Below, piece by piece: positions 8,966 to 16,784 of a DNA stretch of 37,860 bases (positions within the stretch are counted from its first letter, which is position 1; every line of letters starts with the position of its first letter). The position numbers were made by a program, and so were the translations under genes. The notes beneath the pieces are model-generated. The model was not told the DNA's origin. It did not search any database and saw only the letters and a list, made by a program, of their open reading frames with translations. The stretch is from Mycobacterium tilburgii (GTDB lineage: Bacteria; Actinomycetota; Actinomycetes; Mycobacteriales; Mycobacteriaceae): contig NZ_LR655720.1 of the NCBI RefSeq assembly GCF_902168065.1, positions 1 to 37,860 of the forward strand. Reading direction: 5' to 3'.

Positions 8966-9823
8966 GTAGGCTTTTCCGACCGCCCAGCGGGTAGTGGGCG
9001 GTGACGGGCAGCAATTTGAACTCGCCGGACTCGAAGTAGGGCAACATCTTTCGCAGCACGTCCGCGGAGTTGATCACACTTAAGTTTGGTGCTGTCGACG
9101 CCGAAGATCCGGGTTTCGTTGCGATACAGGTCCCGGATGTCGATGTAGACGGTGTGGGTGCCGGTGGCGCTGATGACGACCAGCCGGCCGCGGCAGGCCA
9201 GGGCGGCGAGCGCGGCGTTGGTGGTGACCACGCCGACGGCGTCGTACACAACCTCGGCGCCCCTGCCGTCGGTGAGTCGTCTGATCTCGGCGGGGGTGTC
9301 GGGTCCCAAGGCCACGTACTCGTCGATCACTGCGGCGGCGGGGGTTTGAGGGTCGGGTTTGCGGCGGCCCACGCCGATGACGCGGGCGCCGCGGGCGCAG
9401 GCGATCTGCGCGACGGCGCCGCCCATTCCCCCGGTGACGCCGAAGACTCGCGATGGTCTCCCCTTGGTGAGCTGGGCAGTGTCGACCGTGCCGGACCAGG
9501 CGACGACGAAGTTGACGCCGACGGTCGCGGCCTCGTCGAAGCTGAGTTGCTCCGGTTTCCGCGCCAGCACCTCGATCGGGCCCCTGAGGAGTTCGATGTG
9601 CGAGCCGTCACGGGTGAAGCCGACGTCGCCGCCGGTCCCCCACACCTCGGCGCCCTCCCACTCCGGCGGGCCGCCGACGACGACTCCGGCGAAGTCGCGC
9701 CCGGGGGTGCGGGGCAGCACGGTCCAGTCCATTTGTCCGGCAACGTTTTAACGTCGGACGGTCGACCGAGACGGCCTCGACGCGGATCACGGCCTCGTGC
9801 TGGGTGGGGTGCGGGTCGGTCAT
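8958..9823 (-). pseudogene. MDR-superfamily quinone oxidoreductase-like protein, frameshifted and 3'-fused
   Basis: ATG 9823 begins MTDPHPTQHEAVIRVEAVSV, and after frame shifts near 9750 follow DWTVLPRTPGRDFAGVVVGG, ATVGVNFVVAWSGTVDTAQL, the nucleotide motif GVTGGMGGAVAQIACARGAR and VVYDAVGVVTTNAALAALAC. Another shift near 9075 gives VINSADVLRKMLPYFESGEF and LLPVTAHYPLGGR. The normal terminus (EKAYDAVAQ) runs straight into the dioxygenase frame near 8960, so the intergenic DNA and the dioxygenase start were deleted. The start codon overlaps the stop of the 119-aa upstream gene, which shows the operon order. Substrate unknown. Confidence 0.8.
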
Positions 9824-10179
9824 GCAACGTCGCCGCACGCCGGGCGGCATCGACTATGGACCACTACCGTGGTGTGCTGCCCATGGGGCCGACGGGCCGC
9901 CTCGACGTCCCACCCGGTCTCGACCAGGCGCATAAACGCCTCGAGGGTGCCCGGTAGCGGCGGCACCTGAGCGCAGGAATGCTCACCATTGTCGTGGTCG
10001 TGTTTCCACTCAACGACCAGCGCATCACGATGAGACGCCAGTGCCGCCTCGCACTTCGCCGCGTCCAGGTGCGTAAGTTTGATCCGCCAACACGTGCCCT
10101 CCTCGTCAGAGGTCTGGGTGATCGAGGCCTGCGGGTGTCCGATCTCCTTCCCGATCCGTTTCGCCGAGGAAGTCGTCAT
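9820..10179 (-). CDS. Hypothetical protein, 119 aa, translationally coupled to the MDR oxidoreductase
   Basis: I do not recognise a family. The frame (starting MTTSSAKRIGKEIGHPQ) is uninterrupted and has a normal protein composition: a segment rich in Asp, Glu, His and Lys (WKHDHDNGEHSC) and a helix VPPLPGTLEAFMRLVETGWD. Its stop TGA (9820-9822) overlaps the ATG of the oxidoreductase in the pattern ATGA, typical of coupled genes, which is the main support for it being real. It has no signal peptide or membrane segment. The HxDxDNGEH cluster could bind metal, but that is only a guess. Start ATG 10179 is the first ATG in frame. Confidence 0.55.
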   Translation of the reverse strand: MTTSSAKRIGKEIGHPQASITQTSDEEGTCWRIKLTHLDAAKCEAALASHRDALVVEWKHDHDNGEHSCAQVPPLPGTLEAFMRLVETGWDVEAARRPHGQHTTVVVHSRCRPACGDVA

Positions 10180-10455
10180 TGTTCCGGCGAAAGGCGTCGA
10201 GCGGTAGCTTTCACAGCGGCTCTCGCACGTACTGGGTCGCGGAAACGGCGACGACGGCGTCTGCCGCAGGGGTGTCGTTCTGGAATCCGGTATCGCTGAT
10301 CGCTGAACTCACCGGCACTACCCACAACGATCCCTGGTCGCCCGAAGCGCTCGTCTGGCCGCTGCGCCCAATTACGAAGGAAGCCAAGCACAGTCCGAAC
10401 GCTAAAGGGATGCATTGCTGATCCGCTATCTGATCGCCGACAACCCACGTCGCCT
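10180..10455. other. Unassigned 276-bp stretch
   Basis: Several short open frames cross this stretch on both strands. One on the minus strand contains IADQQCIPLAFGLCLASFVI, but none matches a family I know and none has a convincing start with ribosome site. It may be the remains of a gene that followed the lipoprotein at 10456-10899. Confidence 0.3.
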
Positions 10456-10899
10456 TTACTGCACCGTCACTATCGCCCTGTACTGGCAAACCGGGGCGGG
10501 GTTCTTGCCGACGATGCTCGAGTAGCTGGTGGAGATCGTCGTCGTGCCGGGCTTGAGCGCGGTGAACGTCCACATCTCCGAGCCGGGCGCGCCCAGCGCG
10601 TCGGTGCTGGGCGGCACGTACTGGTGACTGTTCTGCTCAATGATGGACGAGTCGGCGATCTTCGTGTCCGCTGACCAGCGATACGGTGTGCTGTAGTTCG
10701 AGCCCAACTGCAGTTTCAGGGTGTTACCCACCGCCAGTGTGACATTCTCGGTGATGTTGTTCTGCTTGAGCACCTGTTCCATCGGCACGGCGAGGGTCTT
10801 CGACGTCGGCGGTTTTCTGCTCGCGAAGTGGCAGCCCACCAACATCGGCGAGACGAGAATCGCGACGGTCACGACAAGCCGGATCTTCACGATAGTCAT
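10456..10899 (-). CDS. Lipoprotein with chagasin-like (peptidase inhibitor I42) domain
   Basis: This is an intact gene of up to 147 aa. The N-terminus is a lipoprotein signal with lipobox MLVGC (Cys23), so the protein should be lipidated and held at the outer face of the membrane. The rest is a small beta-rich domain with the landmarks of I42 inhibitors: SNYSTPYRWS (compare the NPTTGY-x-W loop), GAPGSEMWTFTALKPGTTTI and a final YRAIVTVQ strand. I42 proteins inhibit papain-type cysteine peptidases. The RBS GGAGG lies only 2 bp from ATG 10899 but 11 bp from GTG 10890, so translation may begin at the GTG. It is divergent from the DUF5685-type gene. No cysteine peptidase is visible nearby. Confidence 0.82.
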   Translation of the reverse strand: MTIVKIRLVVTVAILVSPMLVGCHFASRKPPTSKTLAVPMEQVLKQNNITENVTLAVGNTLKLQLGSNYSTPYRWSADTKIADSSIIEQNSHQYVPPSTDALGAPGSEMWTFTALKPGTTTISTSYSSIVGKNPAPVCQYRAIVTVQ

Positions 10900-11034
10900 C
10901 ACCTCCATTATGTTTATGCCCGACAACCCCTGCGCCACCCCGGCGGGGTAGTTAGCGGCGGCACACCGAAAACGGGGTGCGAACCAGGTCGTTGTTTCGG
11001 CACGCGTTTGCTGTGGGTCGGGTAGCTTCTGTGC
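10900..11034. promoter_or_regulatory. Divergent promoter region
   Basis: These 135 bp lie between the divergent I42 lipoprotein and the DUF5685-type gene. The minus-strand ribosome site GGAGGTG is at 10902-10908. No clear -10/-35 boxes or palindromes are seen. Confidence 0.35.
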
Positions 11035-12077
11035 ATGTTCGGCATCATCCGGCCCTGCCGTCATCGACTCAGCGGCGAGCTCGCAGCAGCCTGGACTGCA
11101 CGATTATGCGGATTGTGTCTGGCACTGCGCGAAGACTATGGACAATCCGCGCGGATCGCCACCAACTATGACGGTCTTGTGGTCTCGCTTCTAGTCCAGG
11201 CGCAATTGACCGAGAAGCCAACGCGCCGTAAGGCCGGACCGTGCCCACTGCGCGGCATGCGGCGCGCCGAGGTGGCCACCGGCGACTGCGCCCGCCTGGC
11301 CGCCGTGGTGTCGCTGGCCCTGGCGGCCGCCCGGGTGCGCGATCACGTCGACGACTACGACGGCGTGGTCGGGGCGGCCGGTGTCGGTCCGGCGGCCCGG
11401 CGCATCGCCGAGCGCTGGGCGCGCCAGGGCACCGACACTGGTCACGCGCTGGGCTCGACACCATCGCGCTCGTCGCCGCGATGGACCGGCAGGCCGCATT
11501 CGACGCGACCGCCGGACCGGGCAGCTCGCTGTTGGCGGTGACCGTACCCACCGAAACCGCCGTCGCCACAGCGTTCGGCTACACCGCGGTACTGGCCGGC
11601 CGACCCGGCAACCAGGCGCCGCTGCGCGAGATCGGTCGGCTGTTTGGAAGGATCGCGCATCTCCTCGACGCGGTCGAGGATCACGATGCCGACCTGGCTC
11701 ACGGCAAATGGAACCCGTTGGCCGCCACCGCAAGCCCGATCACCCAGGCGCGGGTGCTATGCGACGACGCCGCGCTGGGCATCGAGTTGGCGCTGGCCGA
11801 GGTCGAATTCAACGACGGCCGACAGGCCCAGCAGCTGCTGACCCGCGAGGTGCGCCGGGCGATCTCACACACCTTCACCAAATCGGGCAACCCCGCCTGC
11901 GGAACACCGCACGGCCAGCAGGAACCCATCAACTTCGGCGACCAGCCACCCGGCGGCGGCTACCTCAACGCTGGGCGGCATCAACCCCGAAAAGGTGCCC
12001 GCCCCGGGCACCAAGGCCAAGGGCGGCGCGGTGGCGTGTGCTGCTGCGACGGATGCTACTGCTGCTGCGATTGCTGA
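11035..12077 (+). pseudogene. DUF5685-family protein with Cys-rich tail; single frameshift
   Basis: The N-terminus MFGIIRPCRHRLSGELAAAW and TARLCGLCLALREDYGQSAR shows the conserved cysteines of this actinobacterial family. NYDGLVVSLLVQAQL and AGPCPLRGMRRAEVA follow. A one-base deletion near 11452 shifts the frame; the continuation LDTIALVAAMDRQAAFDATA, GSSLLAVTVPTETAVATAFG and LFGRIAHLLDAVEDHDADLA is intact. The last residues are GVCCCDGCYCCCDC, eight cysteines in the last 13 residues. The family's function is not known to me; the internal helices resemble all-alpha isoprenoid-synthase-like folds. Apart from the one indel the gene is full length, so a sequencing error or a very recent mutation is possible. 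Confidence 0.75.
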
Positions 12078-12195
12078 GACTGCAACTGAGCCGGCGATCG
12101 AACTGCTTGCGCCATTACATCTTTGTGACGTGTTTCGGCCCGTGCGGCCAACAACCGAGCTGTACGGCTGGATGGGCACGTGTTTGGGCTCTAGG
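12078..12195. other. Short unassigned stretch
   Basis: No gene is supported between the DUF5685-type gene and the next remnant. A frame continuing from 11995 to 12200 encodes low-complexity Ala/Thr sequence and looks like a shadow. Confidence 0.3.
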
Positions 12196-12350
12196 TCATC
12201 GGCTACCATCACCCGCTGGAGATCGCCAAGCGGTACGGCACCTTGGACAAGGTCAGCAACGGCCGGCTCATTCTCGGCGTCGGCAGCCTCAAGGAGGAAT
12301 TCGACCTGCTCGGCGTTCCCTTCGAGGACCGTGGGCCGCGCGGCTGCTGC
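12196..12350 (+). pseudogene. Luciferase-like (F420/FMN) monooxygenase, internal fragment
   Basis: About 50 residues are recognisable: the VIGYHHPLEIAKRYGTLDKV type segment, then SNGRLILGVGSLKEEFDLLG and VPFEDRGPR. This is the barrel core shared by TIGR03619-type F420-dependent luciferase-like oxidoreductases. Neither N- nor C-terminus is present, and the frame passes into unrelated sequence near 12350. Such enzymes use F420H2 or FMNH2 on diverse substrates, so the substrate cannot be inferred. The remnant is flanked on both sides by deletion junctions. Confidence 0.7.
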
Positions 12351-12386
12351 AATGGCACGCCGCGCCGCGCGCTCTCATCTCCCCGG

Positions 12387-12760
12387 AAGTGGTGCCGTTT
12401 CGGCCCCACCGCGGAATCCTGCTGATCGTCGAGGAACCCGCCGCCGGCCGTCAGGACGACTGGCTGCAGTGGCTGCACACCACAGCATATGCCGGCCCTG
12501 CTTGCCACCCCGGGCACGGCGGGCGCCTGGACATTCGGGGCCAGCACCGGGTGGCGCCGACTGACCCGCGGGTGGCGAACTGACCACCAATACATCACCG
12601 TCGTCTACCTCGACGATGACCCGCTGCGCACCACCGGCGCGCTGGCACCGCTCGTCGAACAGCGCTGGCAATCCCCAGGTCATGCGTCCGGTATTCGCCG
12701 GTCCGCTGCGCAGCATGATGATCAGTTGGGACGCCTGGCCTTCTGTGGGCACGCGCTGAG
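12387..12760 (+). pseudogene. Remnant of a hypothetical dimeric alpha/beta-barrel-like protein
   Basis: Across three frames the reading is GILLIVEEPAAGRQDDWLQW, HMPALLATPGTAGAWTFGAS, DHQYITVVYLDDDPLRTTGA, LAPLVEQRWQ and VFAGPLRSMMISWDAW. The pattern (strand, D-x-W-L-Q-W-L-H helix, HMP-LL-TPG, second strand) is typical of small ferredoxin-like or EthD-like proteins that occur in tandem copies in mycobacteria. I cannot name the exact family. Frameshifts lie near 12480, 12560 and 12680. GTG 12387 would be a reasonable start but joins the preceding fragment in frame, so the 5' boundary is uncertain. Confidence 0.5.
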
Positions 12761-12853
12761 CAGCGCCTCGCGGCTACGGTAGACGCGGGCCGGTGCAGCG
12801 GGCGCACTGGCCTGTCCGAAAAGATTCCTGGTGACCATCTAGGAGGACTTGCG

Positions 12854-13372
12854 ATGACGAAACCGGACGCTCGGCGGCGACGCACCCCGCGCGTCGCCGG
12901 GCTCGGCACGGTTGTGTTGGTGATCGGCCTGTCGGGGTGCTCGAGCGACGGCGGCAGCCCCGCGGCTCCCACCAGCTCGACCCCAGCGCTGTCGAAGACC
13001 ACCGTCATGATGGATCAGCACTCACACACGATCACCGCACCGGTCGACTGCAAGACCTCGGCGGCGGCGCCGCACGCCACGCCCCCCGAGTCCGGTGACC
13101 TGACGACGCGCATCAACGTGCACGACGATTCGGCATCGGTGTCGTTGGCTCTGTCGGACGAAAAGCCCCCCAGCGTGGACGGCTTCGCCGTGGCGCTCAA
13201 GGTCGGAAGCGGCCAATATCAATTGCCCTATCAGCCGACCCAATCGGCCAATCAAGTGCTGGTCACCAAGGACGGCAGGAGCTACACGGTCACCGGCTCC
13301 GGCCAGGGGACCGCACCCGGCCAAAGCGGTATGCGACAAATCACGTTCGGGATACACGTCACGTGCCCGTGA
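12854..13372 (+). CDS. LpqH (19 kDa antigen)-family lipoprotein
   Basis: This is an intact gene of 172 aa with a strong ribosome site (AGGAGG, 12841-12846) before ATG 12854. The signal segment TVVLVIGLSGC places the lipidated cysteine at residue 29, followed by a Ser/Gly/Pro linker. The mature domain has the features of the mycobacterial 19 kDa lipoprotein family: two cysteines (VDCKTS and the terminal HVTCP) that can form a disulfide, a YTVTGSGQGTAPGQSG segment and a beta-rich pattern. LpqH proteins are surface TLR2 agonists; the biochemical role is not settled. It is likely monocistronic. Confidence 0.88.
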   Translation: MTKPDARRRRTPRVAGLGTVVLVIGLSGCSSDGGSPAAPTSSTPALSKTTVMMDQHSHTITAPVDCKTSAAAPHATPPESGDLTTRINVHDDSASVSLALSDEKPPSVDGFAVALKVGSGQYQLPYQPTQSANQVLVTKDGRSYTVTGSGQGTAPGQSGMRQITFGIHVTCP

Positions 13373-13406
13373 GCGCGCCCGGTTTCTAACCACGATCGGC
13401 TCTGCG

Positions 13407-13848
13407 ATGCTGACAGCTTGGACATCTTCGCGGAGTGGCAAAACCTCAGTACCGGAATGCGCTGGCGGTCGACGACCGCGGCCAACGACGGGCACGAAGT
13501 CGGGGTGTTCAGCCGCCGGTGCGGGCACACCGCGGGCTCCGCCGCTCGTGCTCGTGCACGACTTTCCGACGTCGAGCATCGAATTCTTCGACTTAACGCA
13601 TAAACTCGCCGACGATTTCGACATCTACCTGTTGGACTTCCCGGGTTACGGACTGTCCGACAAGCCGCCTGAGCCGTACGTCTACTCGCTCTACGACGAC
13701 GCGCGGCTGCTGGTGCACACCATCACCGAGGTGTGGCAGCTGACCGGGTTTCGGCTCCTCACGCACGACCGCGTCAGCAGTGTCGGCATGATCACGCTGG
13801 GCATGCTGGCGGAAGCGGACCCGCCGTCGCTGCCGGTGGATCTCATCC
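13407..13848 (+). pseudogene. Alpha/beta-hydrolase (epoxide-hydrolase type), N-terminal part
   Basis: LDIFAEWQNLSTGMRWRSTT starts the protein, and a frameshift near 13530 leads into PPLVLVHDFPTSSIEFFDLT (oxyanion-hole HDFPTSS, compare HGFPTSS), DFDIYLLDFPGYGLSDKPPE and RLLTHDRVSSVGMITLGMLA, where the nucleophile elbow is expected. After LPVDLILT the sequence switches abruptly to a transporter near 13848. The catalytic His region and lid are therefore absent. The initiation codon is unclear: ATG 13407 or TTG near 13417. Confidence 0.72.
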
Positions 13849-14390
13849 TGACCAAGGCGCCCGCGGCATTCTTCGAATTCGGCCATGTGGCAACCACACT
13901 GCTGATTCTGCGCTCCACCCAACTGCTGACCTCACCGGAACGCACCGTCACGGCGGCGACGTCGCGGGCGATCCTTAATCTACGCCGGCCACAACGCGGT
14001 GGCTACGGCGGCGTCGCTGGCCGCCGGACGCTGGTATGACCGGGCCGGGCAACGGGCCGTCTTCGCGACCGGCGCGGCGTCTACGTGCTGGGGGTATCTG
14101 GTGTTCGCGTCCGGCGTGCACAGTGCCGCCGTTATCGTGCTGGGTTTCGCCCTGACCGGCGCGGGCATCGGGCTTGCTGAACCGACGCAATCGGCCGTCG
14201 TGTCCCAGCTCCTTCCGGACCGGTTGCGGGCAGCGGGTTCGTCGTCCAGGCGGTTGGTGATGTGGTGGCGAAGGTCGTCACAGGCGTGCTCTACACGGTC
14301 GCCTCGCCCGCGATCGCGTTCCGCTACGCCGCCTCGTGGATGGCATTCGCCGTCTTAGCCTCGGGCATGCTGCGGCCGGCTCGAGCCTGA
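13849..14390 (+). pseudogene. MFS transporter, C-terminal half, fused to the hydrolase remnant
   Basis: From KAPAAFFEFGHVATTLLILR onward the protein is membrane-like: AGHNAVATAASLAAGRWYDR (the G-x-x-x-D-R loop of MFS), AGQRAVFATGAASTCWGYLV, VIVLGFALTGAGIGLAEPTQ and SAVVSQLLPDRLRAAG. Frameshifts lie near 13977 and 14235. The terminus VASPAIAFRYAASWMAFAVL ends at 14390. The first six membrane segments are gone, having been deleted together with the end of the hydrolase. It converges with the P450 pseudogene, the two stops being 7 bp apart. Confidence 0.75.
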
Positions 14391-14396
14391 CGGGCT

Positions 14397-15602
14397 CTAC
14401 CCGACCAGCACCGGCAGCCGCGCCCACCCGCGCACGCTCGCGGTGTGCGCGGGTGGGCATTGGCATAGTCCACTTCCCAGTCCGGCCAGCGTTTGAGGAC
14501 CTCCCTTAAAGGCCACCCACGCTTCCAGCCGCGCCAGCGCCGACCCCAGGCAGAAATGCAGGCCCTGCCCCGAAGCTAAGATGGCTTCCGCGCCGATGGA
14601 TGTCGTAGCGATCCGGGTCGGCGAACTGAGTTTCGTCGCGATTCGCCGATGCGTTGAGCAGCAGCATAAACGACCCCTCCGGCATCACCTGGCCGTAGTG
14701 CTGGTCGTCGCGTGCGACGTAGCGCGCCTGCATCGGCGACGGCGGTTCGTACCGCAGCGTCTCCTCGATCGCACCCGAGATCAGCGACGGGTCGGCGACC
14801 AGCTCGCGCCGCTAGTCGGGGTGATCCGACAGCAGCTGTCCCATGAAACCGATTAAACGGGCGGTGGTTTCGTTGCCGGCACCGGCGATCATCGCGGTGT
14901 AGGACAGCACTTCGGTCCGCGACAGGGGCCGCCGCGTGCCATCGGGTTCCTCGATCTCGGCCCGCAACAGCTCGGTCATCAGGTCGTCGGAGGGATGGGT
15001 GGCCCGCCATTCGATGTACTCCGCGAACAGCGCGATGGAGTTGGCAAACACATTCGCGTCCACCTCGGCAGGGTCGTTGCCCTTGGGCAATTCGATGTTG
15101 GCCACGCTGCGGTCGCGGATCTTCTCCTGATCCGCCTCAGGGATGACCAGCAGATAACCGATGGTCCGCATCGGCATCATCGCGCTCAGGTCGGCGATGA
15201 AATCGAACCCCGGCTCCCCGACCAGCGGGTCGAGCTCGCGCACACAGAAGTCGCGCATCAGCGACTCCACCGCGAGCATCCGCCGCGGAGTGAAGACCCG
15301 GGAGAGCAGCTTGCGGTGCAGGTCGTGCAGCGGTGGATCCTCGAACAGCAGAATACCCGGCGGCACTTCGATGTTGGCGAACAAGATTTCGGCGGTGGTG
15401 CCGCGGCCGGATCGGTAGGTTTCCCAGTTCGGCAGTTCGCGCACCACGTCCCGATAGCGGCTCAGCGCGTAAAATGTTGTATTTCTCGTTAGTAGTTACA
15501 ATGGCGCGTCCGCGCGCATCCGCTCCACACCAGGTACAGATTCGAATCGATCTCGACATCGAAGGGGTCGTAATACAATTCGCTGGCGCTGGGGCTGGTC
15601 AC
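14397..15602 (-). pseudogene. Cytochrome P450, decayed
   Basis: A GTG at 15602 opens SASELYYDPFDVEIDSNLYL, and after frame changes near 15500 and 15440 follow ELPNWETYRSGRGTTAEILF, FEDPPLHDLHRKLLSRVFTP, the I-helix AMIAGAGNETTARLIGFMGQ, then TAG near 14814 where the K-helix begins, GAIEETLRYEPPSP (ExxR), NASANRDETQFADPDRYDIH and a damaged heme loop LSFGAGPAFLPG in which the Cys is lost by a frameshift. The C-terminus WARLPVLVG ends at 14397. Total length equals a normal 400-residue P450, so decay is by point mutation. Subfamily not assigned. The upstream TetR gene overlaps its start. Confidence 0.88.
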
Positions 15603-16281
15603 TATCGGGTTCCTCACTCAGTCGTTGCGGTGCAATAAAGCCGTGCAGAAGCGCTTGGACGAGTTCTTCAACAATCACCTCGCGGGGCGGCGGGTCGGTC
15701 CCGAAGTAGATCGACCGCAACGCGGCTATTCCCGCAATCATCGACACCGTCGAGTGGGCGGGCAGATCCGGGTGCTCGGAGTGTAGACCGCGTAGTTGCA
15801 TGCCCTCGACGCTGATCTGGCCGAGCACCATGACCGCCCGGCGCACCTCGGCGATGCAGGCATCGGCCTTCTCCTCGTCGGACAGACTCTCGGCCGCCAT
15901 CAGCGTCAACAGCAGCCCCTGATATTCGATGAACACGTCGTAGAGCCGCGAGACGAACAGCCGGGTCAGCTCCTTTTCGTCGGTCTCCTCGGGAACCACC
16001 GCCTGCCAGGTCCGGCCGAATTCGTCGACGAAGCTGACGAAGGGCACCACCAGCGCCTCGCGGAATAACGCCGCCTTGGAACCGAAGTGGCGAAACAGCA
16101 GGTGTTCGGTGACACCGGCGGCCTGCGCGATTTCCCGCGTCGTGGTGCTGCGATAGTCCTGGACGGCGAACAGCGCGCGGGCCGCTTCCAGCAACAGCCT
16201 GCGCGGTTCGCCGCGCGGCCGACGCGCCACCGTCGCCGGGGTCGGGGCCGGGATCGGCCACTTCGTCGCACGCTGGGCCAC
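15496..16281 (-). CDS. TetR-family regulator, intact, extending into the P450 gene start
   Basis: This is an uninterrupted gene of 261 aa. GTG 16281 is preferred because CAGGAG lies 9 bp upstream; an in-frame GTG near 16308 lacks such a site. The helix-turn-helix reads RRLLLEAARALFAVQDYRST and TTREIAQAAGVTEHLLFRHF. The ligand domain continues to LVQALLHGFIAPQRLSEEP, where family members normally stop. Here the frame runs about 35 codons further into the P450 coding region and ends at 15496, possibly after an indel near 15610. Its own promoter region carries the palindrome GATAGTATCCACTATC (16317-16332), so autoregulation is likely. It would also control the P450 as the downstream gene. Confidence 0.85.
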   Translation of the reverse strand: MAQRATKWPIPAPTPATVARRPRGEPRRLLLEAARALFAVQDYRSTTTREIAQAAGVTEHLLFRHFGSKAALFREALVVPFVSFVDEFGRTWQAVVPEETDEKELTRLFVSRLYDVFIEYQGLLLTLMAAESLSDEEKADACIAEVRRAVMVLGQISVEGMQLRGLHSEHPDLPAHSTVSMIAGIAALRSIYFGTDPPPREVIVEELVQALLHGFIAPQRLSEEPDSDQPQRQRIVLRPLRCRDRFESVPGVERMRADAPL

Positions 16282-16316
16282 CGCTGTCCACTCCTGTCGA
16301 AACGTCACCCCTCGGG

Positions 16317-16332
16317 GATAGTATCCACTATC
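16317..16332. promoter_or_regulatory. Probable TetR operator, copy 1
   Basis: GATAGTATCCACTATC has perfect 6-bp inverted arms (GATAGT/ACTATC) around 4 bp. It lies 36 bp before the GTG of the TetR gene, the classical position for autorepression. A near-identical element is at 16647-16662. Confidence 0.6.
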
Positions 16333-16369
16333 TTAAAGAATGGTTCGTCGAAAGGGTGACACCATGGGC

Positions 16370-16563
16370 GCTGTCATCATGCTGGGCGCGCACCTCCGGC
16401 GCGATGCCGCCGCAGAGCGGATGCAACGGCTGCCCGCCGAGCAGGTGGTCAACGACGGCGCCGCGGGTTTCCGCCCACGCGCACATCTCGATGGCCGCGG
16501 CGTACAGATCCGCATCCGGCCCGGCCCACTCGGGGCCCGCATGTCGAACCGAAGGGTGAACAT
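16370..16563 (-). pseudogene. Luciferase-like monooxygenase with large internal deletion
   Basis: ATG 16563 starts MFTLRFDMRAP, and after a shift near 16530 comes EWAGPDADLYAAAIEMCAWA with ETRGAVV, the first barrel strand and helix of mycobacterial LLM flavin-dependent oxidoreductases. The frame then jumps directly to QPLHPLCGGIAPEV, which resembles the C-terminal PLCGGLPPE segment of the same family. About 200 residues are therefore missing between the ends near 16450. The protein was probably in the regulon of the adjacent TetR: an operator-like palindrome lies 84 bp upstream. Confidence 0.65.
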
Positions 16564-16646
16564 CAGCGCCCGCCGCCGGGGACACGCGGGATTCGACGGA
16601 AGTCAACCCACACGCCTGGCAGATTAACCTAAAATTTGTTCATTAC

Positions 16647-16668
16647 GATAGTGCGTACTCTCTATAAT
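16647..16668 (+). promoter_or_regulatory. Probable TetR operator copy 2 overlapping a promoter
   Basis: GATAGTGCGTACTCTC (16647-16662) repeats the arms of the palindrome at 16317 with one mismatch in the right arm. It is followed immediately by a perfect -10 box TATAAT (16663-16668) directed at the reductase gene at 16785. A repressor bound here would block this promoter. No good -35 is placed at 17 bp. Confidence 0.55.
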
Positions 16669-16784
16669 CTCTTGACCGGGCGCTCCCGCGGTTGTAGCTT
16701 CCGAAATGAACGTTGGGCGACTTCCGGCGTTCACGGCAACGGCCTCCTCAGCTTTCAGCACGCAGGCGACTGAGGAGGGCCACG

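Noticed and set aside
10180..10455. Possible papain-type peptidase partner for the I42 lipoprotein
   Set aside because: No Cys/His catalytic motif such as CGSCWAF is visible; the one Cys-containing segment has no family pattern.
13022..13624. Minus-strand open frame opposite the LpqH-like lipoprotein
   Set aside because: Low-complexity Arg-rich shadow; the plus strand has a ribosome site, lipobox and family motifs.
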